Below, piece after piece: positions 54,657 to 64,000 of a DNA stretch of 64,000 nucleotides. The DNA lies in NCBI GenBank assembly GCA_949592205.1, contig CATIUR010000003.1, forward strand, positions 154,508,759-154,572,758, in the 5' to 3' direction. A model generated the notes under the pieces. That model did no database searches and had not been told where the DNA came from. It saw only the letters and a program-made list of their open reading frames with translations. Positions within the stretch are counted from its first letter, which is position 1; every line of letters begins with the position of its first letter. The DNA comes from Helichrysum umbraculigerum (Eukaryota > Streptophyta > Magnoliopsida > Asterales > Asteraceae). The position numbers were made by a program, and so were the translations under genes.

Positions 54657-54664
54657 TATTTATA
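54657..54664 (-). promoter_or_regulatory. TATA box for the Tat antisense gene
   Basis: TATAAATA on the minus strand within GCCTATAAATAGGAATG, about 180 bases upstream of the antisense ATG at 54476. It lies outside the LTR, so the antisense unit has a promoter of its own. Confidence 0.7.
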
Positions 54665-54667
54665 GGC

Positions 54668-55000
54668 AACTTTTCATGGGCCGGGCCTTGTGGGCTTCAA
54701 TCTCAACCCTACACGTGTCAGCAGATCTCACAACCGATAAATTACAGTTTGGTTGCCCCGTCTAACACCGACACGTGTCGTCAGATCTCACAATCTGGCG
54801 AACGAACCGTCGTGTATCCAGCTGTATGATGACGCAACGTCTGTAAGCCATCCCATCGCATGCCAGCTGCGATAGCCGAAAATACATGTAGTTATTGCAC
54901 GCCGCCAAGACTGAAAAGCCATCATTGCTGTGCCACGTCATTTATTCTATGTCCGCCATCATATCCCCGGTCCGGAATATAATAACGGACTGGAGGGACT
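54668..55000 (+). other. Tat region before the 3' LTR, with weak purine tract
   Basis: Noncoding. CACGTGTCAGCAGATCTCACA and a near copy (CACGTGTCGTCAGATCTCACA) lie about 60 bases apart near 54712 and 54771, upstream of the antisense TATA box. TGGAGGGACT (54991-55000) is the best purine tract before the LTR. Confidence 0.55.
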
Positions 55001-55709
55001 TAATAATGTACGCCACCTGACCTCGTCATCTGACCTCAGCCTACACCACATAATGTGGCCTCGGTTCCGCACCGAGCCTGTACTCGGATAACATCCGTGG
55101 TCAGCTCTAGCAGCCCTTGGTGCAGACGATAGGTGGCACTAAGTATTATGGCTCCGGATCCGTGCCGAGCCTGGGTCCGGGTAACGTCTGAGCCCAGCTC
55201 TTTTAGCTCTCGGCATAGGCACCAGTGCCCAGGTCAAACATGGGCCCGGGTACGTCCCGTGTCGGACCACAACACCCGCCGTTGTAACTGCATAACAACG
55301 GTACGGCCGCAAGATGACAAGGCATGCCCGACATCCTCTGACAAAAGTATAATCTGCGACCGTTATATTCAGGTACGACTAACATGGCCTGGCCACTAAC
55401 CTGGTCGGCGTATTCGATTGGTCCACGTCAGCTGGCACACTGTAAATGTCATCTTCGCCCACGACCGAGCTTCCACGTACGTCAGCTTAGGGTTTGGGTA
55501 TAAATACTAGTGTTATGCTTTCATTTCAAGACAACACCTCATAAATCCACAGAGTTATTCCTCACGAATTACTCTTCAAGAATTAGGCTTTCACCACCCT
55601 CGATTGACTTAGTCTCGACTCTGGGTTTGCACGTTAATCGGAGTGTGACGAGCCTAATTCCTCATACATCATCATCATCATTGTACTTAAGTGTTTTTAC
55701 GCTTGAACA
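55001..55709 (+). repeat. 3' LTR of the Tat element
   Basis: 709 bp, TAATAATGTACG...GCTTGAACA. It lacks 48 bp present near 11384-11432 of the 5' LTR, at a point flanked there by two copies of CCACGTCAGC. Confidence 0.9.
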
Positions 55710-55714
55710 ACAGT

Positions 55715-55902
55715 TATATACTAATATATGTTTATTTGGTTGCGTTTAATTGAATGTTCTTTCAGTAAATCCTTTTAATGACGTTTGGGTGTAAGTAATA
55801 TGTGATTTTGATGTAAAGTGTGTTGTTGGATGCGTTTTAGTTGTTTCAAAGTTTAGGCTATAAATCAACGGAAGTAATAGGCTTGTTAGAAAAATCTAAC
55901 AT
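55715..55902. other. Pre-insertion DNA between the Tat element and the next element
   Basis: Continues the flank that ends at 10911. AT-rich, nothing recognised. Confidence 0.5.
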
Positions 55903-56637
55903 TGTAACACCTGGTCAAAAAGTCAACTTGCGCGTCTAATTTAAACTTTTTATAATCGTATTATTATATACAATTATAACTCAGCGAGCGAAAACTTTAC
56001 ATTTTTATATAATGAATAATGATTATTTAATAATCACAAATAAATCCAATTGAAGTCACGTTATATTTTAAATCGAGTAAACCAAATTTTGATTTAATTA
56101 ATTATTAAACGAAAGAACGGAAATATAAATCTAAAAATATTAAATTTATATATATAATTCGGGTACAGAATACGGGTATTTTACACTGCAAAAGAGGAAC
56201 GAAGTGGGGGAAACTCCTCCCCACCCCTTTGGATCAGCCACCCAAACCCCAAACCCCTCCCATTTCATTTCATTTCTTTCTATCTCATTTTCTTTTCACA
56301 CACAAACACTCTCCATCCAATTACCACAAATTTTCGGAACTACAAATTGACACACGAAATTTACATTTTCGGAATCACCAACAAGAGAGGAGCAACATTA
56401 ACAAAGGCCACACCTTCATTTTCTTCCTCGTTTGGCCTCGATTCGCAATTGTAAGAAATTCTCAAATTCTTAGATTTAATCATTTTGGAGTAATGTTTTA
56501 GTGTAAAAATGTTTACATAAGTTGCTTATAACCTAAACAACCAAGAAACCACGATTTTACAGCTTGAAAATGAGTTTGATTTGCGATTTTGGCCGGAAAA
56601 AACGCGAAACCCGAAAGTTTCTGGGCTGCTGTTCTTG

Positions 56638-56886
56638 AGTGCGACACAAGCCTTGTGTCGCATACTGTGTCGCATGGATTACTCATGCGACACAACCCTT
56701 ATGTCGTATTCTTGTGTCGTACCTTGTGTCGCAGACTCCATGCGACACAACCCTTATGTCGCTATTGATTTAGCATCACACGCATTATGCGACACAACCA
56801 CTGTGTCGCAGAGCTTCTGTGTCGCACTATGCGACACAACCCTTGTGTCGCATGACACATTTTTGTGTCGCATGTTATGTCGCAGA
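56638..56886 (+). repeat. TGTGTCGCA inverted-repeat array (gag-only element 5' LTR)
   Basis: Same motif and inverted pairing as in the chromovirus LTR (22098-22390), in otherwise diverged surroundings. The 3' LTR copy is at 62707-62955. Confidence 0.9.
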
Positions 56887-57723
56887 AAACAGAAAATAGC
56901 CAAATTTTTCTAAGTATCGGAAGACGTTTCCAAGTGACAATTTAAATACGAAAACTCGAACCCAATAATAATATGAATTATTATTACGATTTCCCCAATC
57001 AAGAACCACACTTACAAACATACGAAATCTCTCGTGTTTAGGACACTAAGAGATCATATTTGGACACGACTCGTTACATTAGGACGCTAGCTCCTCAGGT
57101 GAGTTTCATAGCCCCACTCTTTCAACTGTTTTACTGTTTTTGGGGTGAAACACATGCACAACAACTGTTTTCGAATTATATTAATAATCTTTTATAATTC
57201 ACAATCAATTATATTACTGTATGTAATACAAATGTGTAATACTTAGGAATTACACCCAACACGTCGTTTTGGAACAATATCAAGACCTAATCTAGATAGG
57301 TCACAATCGTACACTATCAGATTGTTGGAAAACAATTACCTAGACATAACTTGATATAGTTAGTACTATTCATTGGCCATATTGTCGCGGGACAATATTA
57401 TCCAATACATTAGAACTAGTTAGTTCTACCTACACTAGATGATATAGATACAATTACAGGATTAGTTGCTCTTTTAGGAACTAATATTTTCAATACAATT
57501 CAGGAACCTCAATATACTTGCTAGGCTTTAGGCTAGAAGTATACGATAACATAATATGTTAGTATAGATTCTTCATACTAATACAATTCAACTAGGTAAT
57601 GAGCATTCATACCTAGGACCAACGTACTACTTAATATCTAAATATTTGCTTATACGTATTTAGATAAAATCAATTATTTTCATGCGTGTCATGATTGTTA
57701 CTTACGTTTGCTCATTCGACAAA

Positions 57724-57829
<106 letters not shown>

Positions 57830-58075
57830 CTACATGTTTAGATATTATCATTAGCACTTGGTGCTAACTTCAATAGTATTTATGTATATTAGTATACATA
57901 CAATCATACACACATTCAAGCCTGACGCGTCGTTGTACGGTCGGCTCTTATTTGCAATAGCTAGTATGTCGTTGTACTGCTGGCTCTACATTTCAACTAT
58001 GCTCTCGAGCACTTCATAAACGATGCCACGGTAAAGTGGGTACAAAACGATGCCACGGTATTGCAGTGGGCACAA

Positions 58076-58285
58076 CTTCAATCAAACAAGTCGTCGTAAC
58101 TTGTATCAGTATTCAATCAAACAAGTCGTTGTAACTTGTATAACTTCAATCAAACAAGTCGTTGTAACTTGTATAACTTCAATCAAACAAGTCGTTGTAA
58201 CTTGTATAAATTCAATCAAACAAGTCGTTGTAACTTGTATCAATTTAAGACAAACAAGTCTAAGTAACTTGTAACAGTGCAATCA
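58076..58285 (+). repeat. 33-bp tandem repeats, each a hairpin
   Basis: Six units of CAATCAAACAAGTCGTTGTA plus ACTTGTATAACTT, spaced 33-37 bases. Within each, ACAAGT pairs with ACTTGT across a seven-base loop. The last unit is degenerate. A three-unit version is in the chromovirus LTR. Confidence 0.9.
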
Positions 58286-58763
58286 ACCAAAATCGGGGTA
58301 TTTTGGACATTAAGTTAGACTTTTACACATTGGTGTTATAAACTTCAACGTATTACATATCAAAAATCACTGATTTTGGAAACAACTTTACAAAACATAA
58401 ATTGTTTTATTACTTTATGTTTTCAACTAACCTTCCTATGAACTCACCAGCTTTATAGCTGACCTGTTTTAGCATGTGTTCTCAGGTTGCCCAGCAGGAT
58501 TAGGATTGCTTCAAGGCTTAATTAGCCCGAGTCGCATATTTTCAAACCATTGGGACTGCTCTGCATCTACTTTAGCATTTTCAACTTTTGTACTTGGAAA
58601 TCACTGTTAAACTTATAACGTTGTAAACGTTCTATTTTGGAAATGTATAATTATTTTCAAACGTCTCATTTAGAGTCGTTCATTATGTATCTTATGCTGT
58701 GATATTTGATTTAGTGACACCCGACCCGACAGCTTCCGCAAACCGAAATTTGAGGGTGTTACA

Positions 58764-58950
58764 GATTGGTATCAGAGACTAAGGTTATAGTGAACTAGGT
58801 TGCATTTAGTGGGCCTAGACTATGACCGTTAGGCAGCATTCCTCATTAGGTATGACTGGTTCAGGAATTACATCATACGAGTTTAATTTAACATAGCGTA
58901 GCTAACTATGTACAATTAAATAAAGATGATGTAAGATCTGAAAGGGGTTA
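58764..58950 (+). other. Primer site and conserved leader of the gag-only element
   Basis: TTGGTATCAGAGAC (58766 on) resembles the tRNA-Met site. The following ~180 bases align with 35652-35840 of the chromovirus. Conserved stem-loops: ATTCCT/AGGAAT (58838-58843, 58863-58868) and ACATAG/CTATGT (58891-58896, 58906-58911) with loop CGTAGCTAA. Confidence 0.75.
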
Positions 58951-59374
58951 TACTGAAACGGGAATGCGTAGTTGACTCTGATTGTTTTGTGCTAGACCTT
59001 CTAGGCTATTATATGTACGGTAGGTATATACTAATAGGCCTTACATGTATACTACTTTTACGTATCAAATATATACTGGGTATATACAACTAAATTCCGC
59101 TGTATTATCATTTACTCGTGAAGAGGCATATCGCCGTCTTCCTAACTATCACGACTCGGCACTTTTCTCCTTATGTACGCATAGGAGGATATCACATATA
59201 TCACTGAACCTCGGGAAGGAGGTACAACCGTATTCAATGGGAATGGAAACCCACACATGCTAAACGTCCACGAAATTTAAAACAAGCAAACGAATCTTTC
59301 ACCTTTGACCGTACTGGTCACAACTGGATTAGCGTTGACTAAGTCCACGATAAATTAATTATTTCAATCATTAC

Positions 59375-60145
59375 TTGATCATTTAGATCAATTGATTCAA
59401 CACCTCAGTGCTTTGGGCACTCACATTCTAGCCTTTGTGCTACATTTGGGAAAACACATAACTTCAACACATATTTGGCCTTAGGGCTACAATCAAACCA
59501 CACACGGCACGTGGTGCTGCAATCACACGGTACGTTGATACCGTAATATGGGCACGTTAGTGCAAACCTCGTATTATGTCGATACTACAAATCATGGCAT
59601 GTTGATGCCACACTCATAGTACATGGGTACTACAATTGTAATGCCGCGGGCGCTTCATTACAGCACGTGTTGCTGCGTTTCATGGTACTTGGTACTACAA
59701 TTACAAAATATTAGTATTTCAATTTCTGTGCTGATAGCACTGCGTTATAGCACTAGGTGCTACTTCAATTATACATGTAGACTTGTTATAGTTGCATGTA
59801 CGACTTACATATATACATATACAATTTCTTAACTGGGCACGAGGTGCCACACTTTACTCTTATTATGTACGTATACTTGTATAGTTACGTGTACACCATA
59901 TATGTATATACGACCAATTAAGCATGTAATGCTTTAACCAATCAATACACAATGATGTCACCACACACATGGGTTGTGTTGGTGGACTCTGCTTCAACAC
60001 CACCGAGGACACTGTAGTTGTCACATACACAGGCATGAATGGTCGTAAGATATTTTAGTACTACGATATAGTCCATTGGACTACTCACAACAACATAGTC
60101 TTTGATTGACTACATAGAAAACACAATTCGGTCATGGTACGACCG
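59375..60145 (+). repeat. Array of short stem-loops with unrelated arms (gag leader)
   Basis: About twenty perfect stems of 4-6 bp with 3-7-base loops follow one another every 20-50 bases. Examples: AGTGC/GCACT at 59407-59421, ACGGTA/TACCGT near 59528, TGGCAT/ATGCCA near 59595, GTGCT/AGCAC near 59728, GGCAC/GTGCC near 59836, AAGCAT/ATGCTT near 59920, TAGTCC/GGACTA near 60069, CGGTC/GACCG near 60129. The arms differ, so this is not a simple tandem repeat. No ORF covers it. Confidence 0.7.
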
Positions 60146-60430
60146 CAACTAGAAACTACAACTCCATTGGTCACAACACTCGAAAAACATGAGATGCATG
60201 ATAACTTAACTAAAGAGAACTAGACAACGGTTACTTGAACTGTTGTACTAACAATACCAAAAGGGCAGTGATACACCTGCCACCTACAATATCAAAAACT
60301 TCAACGTCAAGGATCGTAGGATCCCGTGTATCATGAATTCCAACTCAAGTTAACTTCTTATGTCGTTGTAATAATCAGCATCTTTGAATAAAGATCTCAC
60401 GCTTTGTCGTTTTCTTCTTGTTTAAGAATC

Positions 60431-61406
60431 ATGCCTCCTAGACAACAAACTTTCACTCAAGCTGAGCGTGACCAAATCATTAATCAAGCAGTGGCTGAGG
60501 CTCTGGCTACTCGGAACCAAACAAGGCCTTGCACCTTTAGGGATTTTCTGAAGTGCGCACCACCAAACTTCGTCGGAACTGAAGGAGCTGTTGGATTAAT
60601 CTAATGGTTCGAGAGTATGGAATCTATATTCCGCGTTAGCGACTGTCCCAATGACTGTAAAGTCATGTATGCCACATACACCCTCCAGGATGATGCTTCT
60701 ACCTGGTGGAATTTCTATACCCGAGCTGTGGGGGATTGACACCGCACATGCACTCCCGTGGGAGGAACTGAAACGAATCATGAGGGACAAGTATTGCCCC
60801 ATTCAGGAACTTTACAAACTCGAGAACGAACTTTGGTACCTCACCGTAAAAGACAACGACATCGAAACATACACCAACCGTTTCCATCAACTAGCACACC
60901 TTTGCCCAAATATAGTAAACCCAGAGAACCGACGAATAGAAAAGTACATCGGTGGACTTCCGTCACCAATCGAGGGAATGGTCACCGCCTCTAAACCCAC
61001 TACTATACAAGAGGCCGAACTTATGGCCCACAGACTCATGGCACAGGTGGTTCGACGCGAAGCACGTGCAGCTGAAAACAACCAAGGAAAATGGAACGGA
61101 GATTCCAGTACCAGTCATAACCCAACAAATCAACCCGAATCTTTAAGGACCTACGCCCCCGAACACAACGAAACACGAGGCTATGCAGGAAATAAACCAT
61201 TTTGCCACGGTTGCAACCGTCATCATGTTGGTTCATGCGGTTTGCCCTGTGAACGATGCCAACGGTTTGGACACAAAATCTGGGATTGCAGAGTCCCCTC
61301 TAATCCGGACTCACAAAGGGTTTGCTTTAAATGTAAGGAACCCGGACACTATAAGCAGGATTGCCCAAAACGGAAACGTAAGCTTCAACAAATCGGTTCC
61401 GAGTGA
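60431..61406 (+). pseudogene. Gag of the pol-less element (one stop, one frameshift)
   Basis: Starts MPPRQQTFTQAERDQII at ATG 60431, the same start context (AAGAATCATGCC) as chromovirus gag at 36828. A stop at 60602-60604 falls just before WFESMESIFRV in the gag core. The frame is lost near 60720 after STWWNFYTRAVG and continues in the +1 frame with ALPWEELKRIMRDKYCP, RRIEKYIGGLP and two zinc knuckles, CERCQRFGHKIWDC and CFKCKEPGHYKQDC, to the stop at 61404-61406. Gag would bind and package RNA. With only two lesions in about 325 codons, decay is mild. It lacks any following protease or reverse transcriptase, so mobilisation by an intact chromovirus is the likely past mode of spread. Confidence 0.88.
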
Positions 61407-61973
61407 ACCATGCAACCTTCCAACAATAACGTAAGCACATCTTTCCTCGAAAACATAACCCTCCAATTATAGATTCGTTAAACGCGTAATTATTATCTCC
61501 GATATCATTTTATCAACCAAATGTTGATTTCATCATAGGGCTAGTTGACCTAGGCCCACATAAAACCCAAAGTTTGCTTTCAGCAGACCAATCGATAGAG
61601 CTCTCATCAACCAAACTCAATGTTTACTTTTAGTAGACTAATCGACCAAACGATAAAGCTCCCAGCCCTGATATAACGACTTACAAAAACTGTCACTATG
61701 TGACAACTATCCAGTCCCGAATGGACTACGACGTAAACAATTATCTAGCAATCACAAAATAATCATACTCCAAACAAACAACACGGTCAGAATATAACTA
61801 CAACGATAAACTGCGACTCAGTCAGGGATTGACTGCCATTCAACTCCATTATAAGGCATGATATGTCTGCAATCTTTTCGACAAATACCTCGTACGTGCA
61901 TTGCTCCCCAGACCACGCGCGACCCCGACCTCACTTTAAATTTCGGGACGAAATTTTCTTAACAGGGGGAGAA
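61407..61973 (+). other. Spacer replacing pol, with purine tract
   Basis: No pol remnants were recognised. A direct duplication of ACCAAACTCAATGTTTACTTT-like text lies near 61518 and 61610. The end AATTTCGGGACGAAATTTTC plus AACAGGGGGAGAA (61961-61973) is shared with the chromovirus 3' end (41293-41327). Confidence 0.75.
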
Positions 61974-63791
61974 TGTAACACCTGGTCAAAAAGTCAACTT
62001 GCGCGTCTAATTTAAACTTTTTATAATCGTATTATTATATACAATTATAACTCAGCGAGCGAAAACTTTACATTTTTATATAATGAATAATGATTATTTA
62101 ATAATCACAAATAAATCCAATTGAAGTCACGTTATATTTTAAATCGAGTAAACCAAATTTTGATTTAATTAATTATTAAACGAAAGAACGGAAATATAAA
62201 TCTAAAAATATTAAATTTATATATATAATTCGGGTACAGAATACGGGTATTTTACACTGCAAAAGAGGAACGAAGTGGGGGAAACTCCTCCCCACCCCTT
62301 TGGATCAGCCACCCAAACCCCAAACCCCTCCCATTTCATTTCATTTCTTTCTATCTCATTTTCTTTTCACACACAAACACTCTCCATCCAATTACCACAA
62401 ATTTTCGGAACTACAAATCGACACACGAAATTTACATTTTCGGAATCACCAACAAGAGAGGAGCAACATTAACAAAGGCCACACCTTCATTTTCTTCCTC
62501 GTTTGGCCTCGATTCGCAATTGTAAGAAATTCTCAAATTCTTAGATTTAATCATTTTGGAGTAATGTTTTAGTGTAAAAATGTTTACATAAGTTGCTTAT
62601 AACCTAAACAACCAAGAAACCACGATTTTACAGCTTGAAAATGAGTTTGATTTGCGATTTTGGCCGGAAAAACGCGAAACCCGAAAGTTTCTGGGCTGCT
62701 GTTCTTGAGTGCGACACAAGCCTTGTGTCGCATACTGTGTCGCATGGATTACTCATGCGACACAACCCTTATGTCGTATTCTTGTGTCGTACCTTGTGTC
62801 GCAGACTCCATGCGACACAACCCTTATGTCGCTATTGATTTAGCATCACACGCATTATGCGACACAACCACTGTGTCGCAGAGCTTCTGTGTCGCACTAT
62901 GCGACACAACCTTTGTGTCGCATGACACATTTTTGTGTCGCATGTTATGTCGCAGAAAACAGAAAATAGCCAAATTTTTCTAAGTATCGGAAGACGTTTC
63001 CAAGTGACAATTTAAATACGAAAACTCGAACCCAATAATAATATGAATTATTATTACGATTTCCCCAATCAAGAACCACACTTACAAACATATGAAATCT
63101 CTCGTGTTTAGGACACTAGGAGATCATATTTGGACACGACTCGTTACATTAGGACGCTAGCTCCTCAGGTGAGTTTCATAGCCCCACTCTTTCAACTGTT
63201 TTACTGTTTTTGGGGTGAAACACATGCACAACAACTGTTTTCGAATTATATTAATAATCTTTTATAATTCACAATCAATTATATTACTGTATGTAATACA
63301 AATGTGTAATACTTAGGAATTACACCCAACACGTCGTTTTGGAACAATATCAAGACCTAATCTAGATAGGTCACAATCGTACACTATCAGATTGTTGGAA
63401 AACAATTACCTAGACATAACTTGATATAGTTAGTACTATTCATTGGCCATATTGTCGCGGGACAATATTATCCAATACATTAGAACTAGTTAGTTCTACC
63501 TACACTAGATGATATAGATACAATTACAAGATTAGTTGCTCTTTTAGGAACTAATATTTTCAATACAATTCAGGAACCTCAATATACTTGCTAGGCTTTA
63601 GGCTAGAAGTATACGATAACATAATATGTTAGTATAGATTCTTCATACTAATACAATTCAACTAGGTAATGAGCATTCATACCTAGGACCAACGTACTAC
63701 TTAATATCTAAATATTTGCTTATACGTATTTAGATAAAATCAATTATTTTCATGCGTGTCATGATTGTTACTTACGTTTGCTCATTCGACA

Positions 63792-63852
<61 letters not shown>

Positions 63853-64000
63853 ACATGTTTAGATATTATCATTAGCACTTGGTGCTAACTTCAATAGTAT
63901 TTATGTATATTAGTATACATACAATCATACACACATTCAAGCCTGACGCGTCGTTGTACGGTCGGCTCTTATTTGCAATAGCTAGTATGTCGTTGTACTG
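61974..64000 (+). repeat. 3' LTR of the gag-only element (cut by window end)
   Basis: Colinear with 55903-57970. Differences seen include one A fewer near 62671, C for T near 62419, and a shorter AT run. TGTGTCGCA array at 62707-62955. Confidence 0.9.

Larger units (their letters stand above)
10912..55709 (+). mobile_element. Tat-lineage Ty3/gypsy retrotransposon (level 1 of the nest)
   Basis: Bounded by LTRs 10912-11668 and 55001-55709 and a perfect 5-bp duplication ACAGT (10907-10911 and 55710-55714). It carries gag, protease, reverse transcriptase, two RNase H domains and integrase, plus an antisense gene at the 3' side. The second, archaeal-type RNase H after the first is a Tat-clade hallmark. 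Its reverse transcriptase is split by a 34-kb insertion (14322-48701). Own length without insertions is about 10.4 kb. All ORFs carry stops or frameshifts, so the copy is dead. Confidence 0.92.

Noticed and set aside
59045..59263. 72-codon ORF upstream of gag in the gag-only element as counterpart of the chromovirus coiled-coil ORF
   Set aside because: No sequence similarity to 36032-36526 and no heptad pattern.

Overview
This is 64 kb of plant nuclear DNA made almost entirely of transposable elements. No intact host gene could be recognised. The composition is AT-rich. TATAAATA promoters, a spliced MULE transposase fragment, Sirevirus-type Copia genes, Tat, Athila-like and chromodomain Ty3/gypsy elements, Stowaway and hAT-like MITEs all point to a eudicot. 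The N-terminal domain of the third Copia ORF is of a type I associate with Asteraceae retrotransposons, so a composite (daisy-family) plant is my best guess, with modest confidence.

Layout. 1-2709 is a window-truncated LTR on the minus strand that cuts a MULE transposase gene (2712-3419). 4.2-10.0 kb is older intergenic DNA holding a 120-bp tandem duplication, a foldback-like element with a 251-bp tandem array, an hAT-like element carrying two MULE-type MITEs, and a Stowaway-like MITE interrupted by another hAT-like element. 10,912-55,709 is one Tat-lineage Ty3/gypsy element expanded by a four-level nest. The Tat element (target duplication ACAGT) is split in its reverse transcriptase by an Athila-like gag-pro element (14,322-48,701, CGGAC). 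That is split 45 bp after its long ORF by a Tekay/Del-type chromovirus (21,174-43,970, GCGCT). The chromovirus 5' LTR is in turn split by a complete Sirevirus-type Copia element (23,625-35,454, AGTAA). Each level was placed by its exact 5-bp target duplication and by LTR boundaries. Differences between paired LTRs, counted by eye, fall in the same order: about 16 in 709 (Tat), about 38 in 2440 (Athila-like), 17 in 2643 (chromovirus) and none seen in 552 (Copia). From 55,903 to the window end lies a second, pol-less relative of the chromovirus that carries only gag.

How the parts work together. The Copia element has complete gag, pol and a 1255-codon third ORF and looks recently active. The Athila-like element keeps a 1430-codon gag-protease ORF but no reverse transcriptase or integrase, so it would need enzymes supplied in trans. 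The chromovirus and the gag-only element have decayed coding regions but share a conserved post-primer leader. In that leader two stem-loops differ in compensating ways; one has a palindromic nine-base loop resembling a retroviral dimerisation site. The Tat element carries a spliced antisense gene with its own TATA box.

The least explained signals are sequence-level structures in LTRs and leaders: a run of about 30 short stem-loops with different arm sequences (57.2-60.2 kb), arrays of TGTGTCGCA in inverted pairs kept in two divergent LTR families, and a dispersed CCMCTGYYAR-like motif through the LTRs, spacer and coding regions of the Copia element.
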